In this document: positions 16,317 through 25,385 of the stretch, one piece after another
Layout: every line of letters begins with the position of its first letter
How positions within the stretch are numbered: the first letter of the stretch is position 1
Position numbers and translations under genes: made by a program
Notes under the pieces: model-generated
What the model saw: the letters and a program-made list of their open reading frames with translations, nothing else
The model's database searches: none
What the model was told of the DNA's origin: nothing
DNA from: JAZDLX01 sp964538455
GTDB lineage: Bacteria > Electryoneota > Electryoneia > Electryoneales > Electryoneaceae
DNA length: 64,000 bases
Reading direction: 5' to 3'
NCBI GenBank assembly: GCA_964538455.1
Contig: CAZIDZ010000010.1
Coordinates: 1-64,000, forward strand

Positions 16317-17447
16317 ATGACGGCCAAAAACGCCAAATCCCACTACAAACTCACCCAGTTTACACGGTGCGCCGGTTGAGCCAGCAAGCTTGATCCGGCG
16401 GTGCTGGATCGCCTGTTGACAAAACTGCCCCGGAACGAACGGGTGGAAGTGATGGTGGATGCCTCGACACTGGACGATGCGGGAGTGTACCGTCTATCGG
16501 ACGATCTCGCCCTCGTACAGACAGTGGATTTCTTTACCCCGATCGTGGATAACCCCTTCGACTACGGGAGGATCGCGGCGGCCAACAGTCTTTCGGACAT
16601 CTACGCGATGGGAGCCGTTCCCCTGACCGCGCTGAACATTCTCGCTTTTCCAGCAGACAAGCTCGACGAAGAGGCGCTTGCGGAAATATTTCTCGGCAGC
16701 CAGCAGATTTGTGAAGAGGCCGGGGTAGCCGTACTCGGCGGGCACTCGGTGACAGACAACGAATTGAAATTCGGGCTTGCGGTAACCGGTACAGTTCATC
16801 CGGATCGAATCCTTCGCAACGACGGCGCAAAACCGGGAGACGTCCTTATCCTGACGAAACCCCTTGGCACCGGCCTGATCGCCAACGCGCTGATGAACGG
16901 AGCTGCGGCAGAAGAATACATTGACGCCATGGTGCAGAGCATGACGCGGCTCAACCGTTTCGCTTCGGAACAGGCGCTGAAGGCAGCCGCCGACGCCGCC
17001 ACCGACGTTACAGGTTTCGGGCTGTTCGGCCACGCGGGTGAAATGGCCAAGGCCTCGAACGTGAGCATCCTGTTCTGCGCAGAAACGTTGCCGCTGCTTC
17101 CCGGCGCGTTCGACATCGCGTCGAGCAAATCGTATTACAGCGCGGGAGAAAGAAGAAACCAGGAGTTTTTGAAGGCGAACACGCTGGTCGAGGAGGATGT
17201 GGCGGAGCCTTTCCAGCGCATCGTGTCGGATCCCCAGACATCCGGAGGCCTGCTGATCTCGCTGACGGCCGCCAGGGCGGATGCCCTGATTCGAGAGCTG
17301 GAAGCTCACGGTGAACCCGCCTGGCGCATCGGAATGGTAATCCCGGAGCAGAGCGATTACCGACTGCGGTTGATCGCCGGAGCTGAACGTGAAAGCTGGG
17401 AGAGACTGACCGAACTGGCCGCGAACGCGATGAAGGAGGATGCATGA
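16317..17447 (+). CDS. selD: Selenide, water dikinase SelD (selenocysteine-containing, in-frame UGA)
   Basis: Makes selenophosphate from selenide and ATP, the selenium donor for selenocysteine and selenouridine. The frame runs from an ATG at 16317 (after GAGGG) to 17447 if the TGA at 16377-16379 is read as selenocysteine (codon 21), giving 376 residues. Around it the protein reads TRCAG-U-ASKLDPAVL, which aligns with the catalytic Cys17 loop (GAGCGCK) of E. coli SelD; the second Cys is Ser. Downstream the family signatures are intact: VDFFTPIVDNPFDYGRIAAA, GGHSVTDNELKFGLAVTG, and DVTGFGLFGH. A start at the GTG 16401 would lack the active site and is rejected. The stop overlaps the next gene by four bases. 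Confidence 0.93.
16377..16410 (+). promoter_or_regulatory. UGA selenocysteine codon and candidate SECIS hairpin of selD
   Basis: TGA at 16377-16379 is followed, 12 bases later, by GATCC (16392-16396), the loop GGCGGTGCT and GGATC (16406-16410). The loop contains the GGU typical of bacterial SECIS elements, and its distance from the UGA is in the expected range. An alternative longer pairing, CCAGCA (16381-16386) with TGCTGG (16402-16407), is also possible. Bacterial SECIS elements are recognised by SelB inside the coding region, just 3' of the UGA. Confidence 0.68.
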
Positions 17448-18451
17448 ATCACACTCCCGCCCGCATCCTGATCGCTGACGACGACCCGGCGACCCTGGAC
17501 CTGCTCAACGAGATGATCAAGAATCTGGGGTACCAGCCGCAACTCGCCTCCAACGGTGAAGAGGCGCTGGAACTGCTGCGCGAGAGCCCTCCGGACCTGG
17601 TGCTCTCCGACGTAATGATGCCCCGGATGGACGGATTCGACCTCTGCAAGAAGATCAAGTCGGAACGTAACACACGGCTGATTCCGGTTGTACTGCTCAC
17701 CGGGCTGGGCAGCACTGAAGACCGCGTGATGGGCATCGAAGCGGGCGCAGACGATTTTATCAGCAAGCCCTTTCATCTATCCGAACTTTCCGCCCGTGTC
17801 CATTCGCTGCTGAAACTGAAACAGTTCACCGACGACCTCGAACACGCCGAAGAGGTGATTTTCTCGCTCGCACTCGCGGTGGAGGCCAAAGACCCCTATA
17901 CGCAGGGTCACTGCGCGCGCCTCTCTCATTACTCGGTCGTTCTCGGGCGGCGACTCGGATACGGGGAGGACGAGCTGCAATCGTTTCGCAGAGGCGGCAT
18001 CCTTCACGACATCGGAAAAATCGGCATCCCGGAGACGATCCTGCTGAAGCCGGGGCCTCTGTCCACCGAAGAGACGACCGTGATGCGCGCCCATCCGCTA
18101 AAGGGCGAAGAAATCTGCAAGCCGCTGCGGAGCCTGCACAAAGCCCTCCCGATCATTCGCAATCACCATGAGCACTGTGATGGAAACGGATATCCGGACG
18201 GCCTCACGGGAGAACAAATCCCGATCGGAGCAAGAATCATTGCGGCGGTCGATTACTTCGACGCGCTGGTCACCGATCGGCCGTATCGGCAGGCATTGTC
18301 CATCGACGAAGCCTTGAAGATGCTGCACGAGGCCGTAAACTCCGGACACCTCGATCCACAGGTCGTACGGGAACTCGTCGTGATGATCAGCACGATCGGC
18401 GACTCCTGGGTGTCCCGCGTTAAAAACTCGATCCACTCGTTCCATGCCTGA
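17444..18451 (+). CDS. Response regulator with HD-GYP output domain
   Basis: 335 residues. The receiver domain (about 7-122) has the acidic pair (IADDDPATL), the phosphorylation Asp in VLSDVMMPRMDGFDL and the conserved Lys in FISKPF. After a short helical linker the HD-GYP domain (about 140-330) shows HDIGKIGIPE, then HHEHCDGNGYPDGL. The metal-binding His/Asp and the GYP motif are complete, so cyclic di-GMP hydrolysis is expected. It overlaps selD by ATGA and the next gene by eight bases, so it is part of the same transcript. No histidine kinase is nearby. Confidence 0.93.
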   Translation: MNHTPARILIADDDPATLDLLNEMIKNLGYQPQLASNGEEALELLRESPPDLVLSDVMMPRMDGFDLCKKIKSERNTRLIPVVLLTGLGSTEDRVMGIEAGADDFISKPFHLSELSARVHSLLKLKQFTDDLEHAEEVIFSLALAVEAKDPYTQGHCARLSHYSVVLGRRLGYGEDELQSFRRGGILHDIGKIGIPETILLKPGPLSTEETTVMRAHPLKGEEICKPLRSLHKALPIIRNHHEHCDGNGYPDGLTGEQIPIGARIIAAVDYFDALVTDRPYRQALSIDEALKMLHEAVNSGHLDPQVVRELVVMISTIGDSWVSRVKNSIHSFHA

Positions 18452-19895
18452 ACCGAATTCCGCAAGTAGCCGTTCCGTCCGTGCCATTTTCGACATCGGC
18501 TCGAATGCCGTCAAGTTCACCGCGCTGTCGTTTTCCGGAAAAGAAACTCGCGAACTCTTTGACCTCGAACGGATCACCCGCTTGGCGGCCGGACTGCTCG
18601 AAGACGGGAATCTCGGTTCGGACTCGGTCGATCGAACCGTGGAAGCTGCAAACGAGCTCCTCGCGGAGACCGGATTTCACCCGCAGGACGCGGACGCTGT
18701 TGGCACCTGGATATTCAGGAACGCCGGCAACGCGAAGAATGTCGCGAAAAGGTTTCGCGAGGAGACTGGTCTTCGACTGCGCATCTTCTCTGAATCCGAG
18801 GAGGCGAGCGCTGGTTTCGTTGCAGCACGGGGCGAATTTGGAGACGGCGGCCCGATCGCCACTCTGGATCACGGCGGCGGATCGACCGACCTGGCGTGGG
18901 GTTCGGGTCCTGTTCCGGCGCACACCCTCTCGCTTCCAATCGGGGCACGCCGGCTTGCCCGCCGAATTCCCCTCAGCGATCCGCCCACTTTTGAAGAGAT
19001 TAACCGTGTGCGCTACGAGGCGCGATCCGCGCTCGAGGAGATTGCTCCGTTGGAGGCGGAAACCCGCCTTGTTCTGATCGGTGGCGCGGCTGCCGCATTT
19101 TCCTTTCTCGCACGCCATTTCTGGCCCGGAAGCGGAGAACGGGCTCAAACGCTGACCCCGGAAGCGCTGGATGTTCTGCTGCAGAAGCTCGGAAGAATGA
19201 CCCTGTCGGAACGCAAGGAGGCGATGGCTCCGTGGCACGAGGAGCGGGCAGATGTGATCGTTCATTCCGCCGCTGCGATGCGCGAGATCATCGGCGGCCT
19301 GGGGCAAGACACCGCTTATCTCTCACTACGCGGCGTCGGGCATGGCGTGCTGCTCAGCGACCGGCATGGAATCCCCCTCGACCTCGACGCGCCGAAGATC
19401 GTTCTGTCCCACACAGAGTTCCGCCCGTTGAATCGGTCCGGGCGCCGGGGCGAGGTCCTGTTCGCCCTCGTCCGTGACGACGGCTCAGTCTGGTTGCAGC
19501 GGAAGGTTTCCTACCCGGAGGGCGTTTTCCGGCTTCCCGGCGGGGGAATCGACAAAGGAGAGTCGCCAGCGGAAGCGGTGCTGCGTGAAATGGCCGAGGA
19601 GACAGGACTGGAGGACGCTCGGCCCCATATCATCGGCCGCATCACCTACCGGAAACCGGACAGCGCGGCGATCGATTTTCACAGCGACCTCTTCCTTGTG
19701 TTCAGTGGAGAATACGTTCCAACGACGAAGGATAAGCACGAGGATGTCGCGGCGTGGCTCGCGTGTCCGCACCGGGAGCTACTGCAACACGAGAACAACT
19801 TGTTGCACTTGGATGAGCCGCGCAGCGTATGGGGCACATTTCGCGCGGCGGCTCTTGCCTACCTGAGGACGGTCATGGCTCGCCACGTACTGTAG
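18444..19895 (+). CDS. Ppx/GppA-type phosphatase fused to a Nudix hydrolase
   Basis: 483 residues in two domains. Residues about 10-310 form a Ppx/GppA exopolyphosphatase/pppGpp phosphatase-like domain of the ASKHA fold: FDIGSNAVKF as phosphate-1 loop, TLDHGGGSTDLAWG as phosphate-2 loop, and VGHGVLLSDR at its end. Residues about 335-470 form a Nudix domain with the complete box GGIDKGESPAEAVLREMAEE followed by TGL. Both catalytic centres look intact. Known substrates of the parts are polyphosphate or pppGpp, and nucleoside diphosphates linked to X. Acting together they could remove stress nucleotides, but that is inference. Single open frame without a frameshift; eight-base overlap with the response regulator. 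Confidence 0.88.
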   Translation: MPEPNSASSRSVRAIFDIGSNAVKFTALSFSGKETRELFDLERITRLAAGLLEDGNLGSDSVDRTVEAANELLAETGFHPQDADAVGTWIFRNAGNAKNVAKRFREETGLRLRIFSESEEASAGFVAARGEFGDGGPIATLDHGGGSTDLAWGSGPVPAHTLSLPIGARRLARRIPLSDPPTFEEINRVRYEARSALEEIAPLEAETRLVLIGGAAAAFSFLARHFWPGSGERAQTLTPEALDVLLQKLGRMTLSERKEAMAPWHEERADVIVHSAAAMREIIGGLGQDTAYLSLRGVGHGVLLSDRHGIPLDLDAPKIVLSHTEFRPLNRSGRRGEVLFALVRDDGSVWLQRKVSYPEGVFRLPGGGIDKGESPAEAVLREMAEETGLEDARPHIIGRITYRKPDSAAIDFHSDLFLVFSGEYVPTTKDKHEDVAAWLACPHRELLQHENNLLHLDEPRSVWGTFRAAALAYLRTVMARHVL

Positions 19896-19983
19896 CGAGG
19901 GTACACGCCTCTCAGACCGGCGAGTGTGGATGAAGCCCACCCGCCAGCGAACGCTCCCATCTGGACTAGCCTGCCTTCACCAA

Positions 19984-21900
19984 TCATTTCGCGAGCACCA
20001 GGCAATTCGCCGGATCCGTTTCCGCCAGCAGCAGGGCTCGAAGCGCCGGCCATTGTTCCGGCGTGTAAACGCGTGAAACCAGCAGCAGAGTCTTGCGGAG
20101 TGTCACGGTGTCCCCATCCCGGCTGATCTCGAGGCGGAACGAACCGGCGTCATTGGTGAGATGGACGGGTTCGGGCTGGTAGACGATGGACTTCCCCGCG
20201 AGAGTCAGCTCGACGCCGACGGTCTGCTCGACCGGGCTCTGCAGATAGACCGGCGTTCCTCTGTTTTCTTCGTACAGGCGAACGTCACCTTTGAGGAGAT
20301 CGAGGATCCCCCACTCGGGTTCACCCGTCCTGATCGGTGTTCGGCCGTACGCGTCGCTGTCCGGAAGGGGAGCGGTCATCTCGAATCCCGCGGCAATGGT
20401 GAAGACATCGAAGGTGGTTGTGTAGTAGCCGCCGATCTCCGCGCCGTCAATCACTCCGCCGACGATATCGCTCAGCGTTTCCCGCCCCTTCTCCTCGCCA
20501 CGATCCATGCCATCGTAAGGATTCAGCGTCCAGTACCCGGTGATATGCCCCTCGCCGATTAGCTTGCGCTCCCCGTTCTCCTTCAGGGAGATCATCACCT
20601 CGAGCCGCGCCGTTTCCCCTTCGGCGACACCACGCATTTCCGGGGTTTCCGCACGTCCGACAATCCAAAGCGATCGGCCGAGGACAGTTGACAGCCCTGT
20701 GGTCAATTTTCCGGACTGCGGGTTATAGTACGCCTCCACGCCTTCGCCGCTGATCCAGAGGGCTACCGGCTCCATGCGCCCCAGCGTGGCCACCCCTTCA
20801 TTCATGTCGACGGCCGACCGTCCCCGGAAAACCGGCCAGGTTTGCATTCCGGCCTCTTCCGCCAGGGCGGCGACGAGTACTGCGCGATCGAGTCCGCAGC
20901 CATGGGCGCTCGCCCAGGTTTCGGCGGGGTTCCGCGGCGCGGGCCAGAACCATTTGTCGTCGTACGAAACCGGCGCCACTGTTCGGTTTACGAAGTCGTT
21001 GATTTTCCGCGCGCGATCCAGTAATTCTGTGCTTCCGGCAACGATCTGCCTGACGCTGTCTTTCAGCACCTTGTCCAGCGACATTGCCTCGCGAAATGTC
21101 GTTTCCAGATCACGTCCGAGAGCACTCCAGTTTTCCCAGGTCGACCAAGAGAGGTGCGGCAGGTAAGCAGCGGGATCGCTGGTTTCGGGATCGGGTCTCG
21201 CCGGCAGCGGCCCCATCTTCCACGACCAGCGCTCGAGCCCACGTTCGGGATCGCTGCTCTGTCTGGGCTCGGGAACCCCGTCAGACGCTTTCAGCACCGG
21301 GGTGATCGCCCGAGGCATTTCGAGAATGAACCAGGACCAGACGATCGGTTCCTCATCCTGAAAGATGTACACGCCTTCCGCTCCACGGCGGAACGGTTCC
21401 TTGTCCTCAATGGTGTACGCGCATTCGAGAATGCACGGCAGCTCGACTCCATCGTGCAACAGCATCTTCTCGTGGATGTTGGTATAGGCCGGTGCCACTG
21501 CAAGTTTGAATGGGGTGGTTTCGACGATCGCGGTCTGACGGTGCTGAATCCAGCGCTGCTCGCTCTCGCGCCAGACGCGGAGGGCATGAACGGTCATTTT
21601 CTGGCGCTTACTGTCGTAAGGGATCCGCAAATCGGCGTACTTCTCGATTGCGCGGTCGGAGTTGATGCGGACGATCCGATGCACCAACAGCGAGCGCCTG
21701 CCGTCCGGAAGAATCGTTTCGCGATAGCCGGACAGGAGCACCACGGCGTCTTCAGCGGCCATGTCGAACGTGGTGTCCGCGATGGAGAGCATTTCACCGA
21801 TGTCCATGCGTCCGCTATAGGTCATCGGTTCGGCGTGTGCACCGGCGACGGCCAGCGCCAACACCAACGAGGCAACGAAGGATCTCCGCAGAGCGTTCAT
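19984..21900 (-). CDS. Exported DUF3857/transglutaminase-like protein (second of pair)
   Basis: 638 residues from the ATG at 21900, which overlaps the previous stop as TGATG and has GGAGGT five bases upstream. A signal peptide ends near AHA. The N-terminal half fits DUF3857 (LLVHRIVRINSDRAIEKYADLRIPY). The transglutaminase core near residues 290-400 has the catalytic Cys in AHGCGLDRAVLVAALAEEAG. The C-terminal third is beta-rich with a final PEQWPALRALL segment. Function is unknown; family members occur in the periplasm of FCB and related bacteria. Less canonical at the His/Asp positions than its neighbour. Confidence 0.8.
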   Translation of the reverse strand: MNALRRSFVASLVLALAVAGAHAEPMTYSGRMDIGEMLSIADTTFDMAAEDAVVLLSGYRETILPDGRRSLLVHRIVRINSDRAIEKYADLRIPYDSKRQKMTVHALRVWRESEQRWIQHRQTAIVETTPFKLAVAPAYTNIHEKMLLHDGVELPCILECAYTIEDKEPFRRGAEGVYIFQDEEPIVWSWFILEMPRAITPVLKASDGVPEPRQSSDPERGLERWSWKMGPLPARPDPETSDPAAYLPHLSWSTWENWSALGRDLETTFREAMSLDKVLKDSVRQIVAGSTELLDRARKINDFVNRTVAPVSYDDKWFWPAPRNPAETWASAHGCGLDRAVLVAALAEEAGMQTWPVFRGRSAVDMNEGVATLGRMEPVALWISGEGVEAYYNPQSGKLTTGLSTVLGRSLWIVGRAETPEMRGVAEGETARLEVMISLKENGERKLIGEGHITGYWTLNPYDGMDRGEEKGRETLSDIVGGVIDGAEIGGYYTTTFDVFTIAAGFEMTAPLPDSDAYGRTPIRTGEPEWGILDLLKGDVRLYEENRGTPVYLQSPVEQTVGVELTLAGKSIVYQPEPVHLTNDAGSFRLEISRDGDTVTLRKTLLLVSRVYTPEQWPALRALLLAETDPANCLVLAK

Positions 21901-23957
21901 CACGCACCTCCCTTCGTCACTCGAATCACCCGATCGGCCCAGGCATCCATCTGTTTCATCGCCTCGCGGAAGCCTTCATAGCCGGACGGGGGAATCTGAC
22001 GCCGCCGTATCTCCGCCTTCGTGGTGATCACCAAGGCCTTTTTCTTCATCGAAGCGTCCGCATCGAAGAAGGCGTACACGGCATCCACCTTCTTCGCATT
22101 GATATTCCGGGGAAGCTTGTATCCACGGGGAAGCTGAATCGTTTCACGTATGTCCAGCTTCTGCGTATAGTAGAGGAATACGTCAGTTTTTCGTTCCGGC
22201 TCCCATGTCACCGAATTGGCCCGGAAGAACAGCGGGTGGTGGCGCACTACGTTCACCAGGGGTGAGTGGAATTCCAACCCGTCTCCCACGGTCATCGCGA
22301 ATTGAGGAATGCGGTAGCGAATGACCAGCCACATATTTCCGGTGAAATCGTCCGGCGCTCGGTGGGAAACATCGGCGATCTCTACGCGGTCGCTAATCTC
22401 CGACAGTGTTTTCAGGAGGTACTCCCGCAGCTCCCGCCGGGGCCGCTGATACACGACGCGGCGCAGGCGGCTGTCCGCCGCACCCGCGGCATCAAAACGA
22501 ATCGTGCCTGTCAGCGTACCATCATCCGACAAACTGGCGTCATGCGCGACAGTCAACGGGGATTCCCCGGGAGGGCTGTACCGGATCTCTTTCAGCTTCA
22601 CCCCGTCCGGCGTTCCGATCACATACTGCTGCTCGGCTTCGAGCTTGCTCCAGATGTCGTTGTTGAAAGGAACCCAGGTGGGGTCGAGCATCACAAAGCG
22701 GTCCTGCTGCTTCAGCGCGACAACGCAGTGGTTGAACTGATCCGCAGGAATGTCCTCGATGCGGCTGCCCGCCATGGTCATCGCGGGGTAAGATTCGAGT
22801 CCGGCAGCGCGCAGAAAGGTCACCGACATCGACGCGATATCCTTGCAGACTCCGCTGCGGTACTCGAAAAGCATGTCCGAGGGGTGCAGCGTGAAGCCCT
22901 CGCCCTCTCCCATAGTCTGGCCGCTGTAACGGACATTCTGGGCGACCCAATGGTTCAGGGCTTCCGCCTTCTGGATGTCCGTTCCTTTTTCCACCCCCGC
23001 GTCCTGTAGAATCTGCTGCGCTTTCGCCCGGATGGCATCGCTGACCTGGAATTGATTCTTGTTCACATCCCAGAACCACCGGCTTTTCGCCTTCCAACTT
23101 TCGGCTGTCGTCATCACGACCTTGGGGACGTAATCCGGTTTGTCCGGCTGGCGCACCTCGTGAGGGCGCGCCTCCATGTTGAACGTCCACCAGGAGTAGA
23201 TGGTGCTGTCAGGAGTGTAGCTGGTTCTCGCGAAAATCGCCCCGTTGTAGATCTCGCTGTTCAATCGCTTGTCTTTGGGCAAGGTCAGGGTGTAGCGTTT
23301 TTCGACGATTGGGACGTCCGCCTGGAACAGGACGATGTCAAAGTATTCCCCCGCCATTGGCGGGATATACCTGTCATCATCCGGACTGGCGATTTTCTGC
23401 AGAGCGCTCGGACTATCAAAGGCGTCATCCGCGAGCAGTGCGTAATTGTAGCCTTTGCGCATCGCCCGCACCTCGATCCCATCCCCGATCTGCAGACGTG
23501 GCAGTTGGAGCAACTTTATCCTGTCGCTCCAGTAAATCATCGACTGGGGAGCGGGAAGGTCGAGCAGACTCTCGAGAGGAACGGGAATTCGTTTTCCGTC
23601 GCGGATGATGTTGACGCCGACCACTTTGACAAAGCTGCTGCGCGGGTCGTAATTCCAGCGAAGGGTCGCGAGTTTTACCGCCCCCTCCTCCGTCAGGACC
23701 TTGTAGAGTGTGTAAAGATCGACATAGGTGACACCGCTCTCCGTCACCCGGCTCACCTGGTCGTCGAAGACAATCAGGTGGTCAGTATCAGGGAAGTCCT
23801 CAGCGCTTCCCGCCGCCGCGATCCGTGTCAGTGCATTGACCGGAGGGGGAGTTCCCGGAGGGGTGGGTCGATCCGCCTCGAGTTGAGCATACGCCGGCAA
23901 CGCCAGCAGGATCAGGAGTGTTGCCGGTCCGAACCGTCTCAGCAGCATTCTTCCCAT
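21900..23957 (-). CDS. Exported DUF3857/transglutaminase-like protein (first of pair)
   Basis: 685 residues from the ATG at 23957, which begins a signal peptide (MLLRRFGPATLLILLALPAYA). The longer open frame to 24470 lacks a signal and a ribosome binding site and is rejected. DUF3857 covers about residues 50-250 (YVDLYTLYKVLTEEGAVKLA, RIPVPLESLLDLP). The transglutaminase core has a full Cys-His-Asp triad: RSGVCKDIASM, FNHCVVAL and VMLDPTW. The C-terminal 200 residues are beta-rich (DUF2569-like arrangement not seen). Probably acts on peptides in the periplasm; exact substrate unknown. Translationally coupled to the following paralogue. Confidence 0.83.
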   Translation of the reverse strand: MGRMLLRRFGPATLLILLALPAYAQLEADRPTPPGTPPPVNALTRIAAAGSAEDFPDTDHLIVFDDQVSRVTESGVTYVDLYTLYKVLTEEGAVKLATLRWNYDPRSSFVKVVGVNIIRDGKRIPVPLESLLDLPAPQSMIYWSDRIKLLQLPRLQIGDGIEVRAMRKGYNYALLADDAFDSPSALQKIASPDDDRYIPPMAGEYFDIVLFQADVPIVEKRYTLTLPKDKRLNSEIYNGAIFARTSYTPDSTIYSWWTFNMEARPHEVRQPDKPDYVPKVVMTTAESWKAKSRWFWDVNKNQFQVSDAIRAKAQQILQDAGVEKGTDIQKAEALNHWVAQNVRYSGQTMGEGEGFTLHPSDMLFEYRSGVCKDIASMSVTFLRAAGLESYPAMTMAGSRIEDIPADQFNHCVVALKQQDRFVMLDPTWVPFNNDIWSKLEAEQQYVIGTPDGVKLKEIRYSPPGESPLTVAHDASLSDDGTLTGTIRFDAAGAADSRLRRVVYQRPRRELREYLLKTLSEISDRVEIADVSHRAPDDFTGNMWLVIRYRIPQFAMTVGDGLEFHSPLVNVVRHHPLFFRANSVTWEPERKTDVFLYYTQKLDIRETIQLPRGYKLPRNINAKKVDAVYAFFDADASMKKKALVITTKAEIRRRQIPPSGYEGFREAMKQMDAWADRVIRVTKGGA

Positions 23958-24378
23958 TGCCTTGTTCCCTTCAGCCAGTCGAGGAGGATGATCGGCGTCC
24001 CAGCCACTGTGAGAACATCCGGTGCGGCAAGGTAGGCTCCCCGAAGGGAAGTGGGCAAGTTGGAGCCGCACCCAGTTCAAACCGACCTCTGCCATCCGTT
24101 GTATATTTGGAAAACACAAAGTGATACTTGAATCGAGCAGGTGTTGAGACGGAATAGAATCCTCACAAGCCGGGGAAAGGTTTTTCGGACATACAAGACT
24201 CTTTCTTGTCAGGAATTGAGCGAGTAATTTGACCATTCCTAAACCTACCATGGAGTCTTCGGATTGGATGCGACCCGAGATTCCAAGAGCGTACATTCGC
24301 CCGCGAAAGGGCACGGACTCCGAAAGCTCCGGGGCGAAAAGGGAGCTATCCCGGCGCACATGAACGGAAACTGCTGAG
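23958..24378. other. Divergent intergenic region between the DUF3857 pair and patatin
   Basis: 421 bases without a supported gene, separating divergently transcribed units, so promoters for both must lie here. A TTGTATATTTGG motif at 24099-24110 contains a TATATT -10-like hexamer on the forward strand and TATACA on the reverse. No matching -35 is evident for either direction. Confidence 0.4.
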
Positions 24379-25275
24379 ATGAACTGGTCCTGGTTGAAGA
24401 AACTGTTCGGGCACGAAGAACAGGTTGTGCTCGCGCTCTCCGGAGGAGGGGCTCGCGGGCTTGCCCACATCGGAGTTCTGAAAGAGCTCGACCGGGTGGG
24501 TCTGAAACCCGGTCTTGTGACCGGGACTTCAATCGGCGCTGTTGTCGGTGCGCTCTATTGCCTTCACGGCGGCGCAGAAAAGCTCGAGCAGGTGGCACAC
24601 GACCTGGTTCATTCGGAGTTGTTTGCAAAATTCGACCTCGATGAGATGCTCGAAGACGAAGATGAACATCACGACAGTTTCGAGGAGTTCGGCACGCGGG
24701 TGCGAAAGATCTACACGTTGAGCAAAATGATCCGCCGGGAATCGGTGGTAGAGCGCGGTTTGATGGAAGACGTGATGAAGGAATTGTACGGCGACGCTAC
24801 GTTCGATCAGCTCGAGATCCCTTTCGCCGCGGTCGCAACCGACCTGATCTCCGGCGAAGACATCACTCTGCGCACCGGCTTTCTGGCGACCGCGGTTCAG
24901 GCGAGCGCATCCATCCCGGGCGTGTTTCCGCCGGTACGGTTCGACGGATACGCGTTGGTTGATGGCGGGATCACGCGGAACGTGCCTATCCCGGAACCAG
25001 GGGAATCGTTGAATTCCAAGGTGATTGTCGTGGACGTCATGCGCGGACTCTACGACGAGGGACCGTTCAAGTACGGTCTCGACATCCTCGCGCGCACGGA
25101 CTGGATCACCCAGATTCACCTGAATCGCTTTTTCCTCGACAGGGCGGATCTTGTGATCGTACCCGACGTCCGAAACGTCCATTGGGCGGATTTCAAGCGG
25201 CTTAACGAACTGGTTCTCGCCGGCCGCGAAGCGCTACTCGACAAGCTGGATGAAGTGAAGGAAACGTTCGAGTAG
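24379..25275 (+). CDS. Patatin-like phospholipase
   Basis: 298 residues, a serine hydrolase with the patatin Ser-Asp dyad. The oxyanion loop is GGGARGLAHIGVL (residues about 22-34), the nucleophile elbow is GTSIGAVVGA, and the catalytic Asp is in YALVDGGITRNVPI. No signal peptide or membrane span, so cytoplasmic and RssA/YjjU-like. It probably hydrolyses phospholipids or lysophospholipids. Start ATG at 24379 has only a weak ribosome binding site, but no better in-frame start exists. It stands alone and may end at the hairpin at 25263-25321. Confidence 0.92.
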   Translation: MNWSWLKKLFGHEEQVVLALSGGGARGLAHIGVLKELDRVGLKPGLVTGTSIGAVVGALYCLHGGAEKLEQVAHDLVHSELFAKFDLDEMLEDEDEHHDSFEEFGTRVRKIYTLSKMIRRESVVERGLMEDVMKELYGDATFDQLEIPFAAVATDLISGEDITLRTGFLATAVQASASIPGVFPPVRFDGYALVDGGITRNVPIPEPGESLNSKVIVVDVMRGLYDEGPFKYGLDILARTDWITQIHLNRFFLDRADLVIVPDVRNVHWADFKRLNELVLAGREALLDKLDEVKETFE

Positions 25276-25321
25276 AACGGCAAAGCGCCCAAGATCCGGC
25301 ACGAACGTTGGCCTGATTTTT
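25263..25321 (+). terminator. Possible terminator after the patatin gene
   Basis: AACGTTCG at 25263-25270 pairs with CGAACGTT at 25302-25309 over a 31-base loop and is followed by TTTTT at 25317-25321. The left arm overlaps the last codons of the gene. The large loop makes this uncertain. Confidence 0.3.
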
Positions 25322-25385
25322 CAACCACCGGCACCGGCCTGCCATGGATCAAACGGGCAATCCCGGCGGCGAAACTGAAACGGGA

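Noticed and set aside
16401..17447. SelD starting at GTG 16401 as a shorter, Sec-free protein
   Set aside because: This start has no ribosome binding site and removes the conserved N-terminal catalytic loop, which is present in frame upstream of the UGA.
23958..24470. N-terminal extension of the DUF3857 protein
   Set aside because: The extension is not protein-like, would bury the signal peptide, and lacks a ribosome binding site; the ATG at 23957 begins a typical signal peptide.
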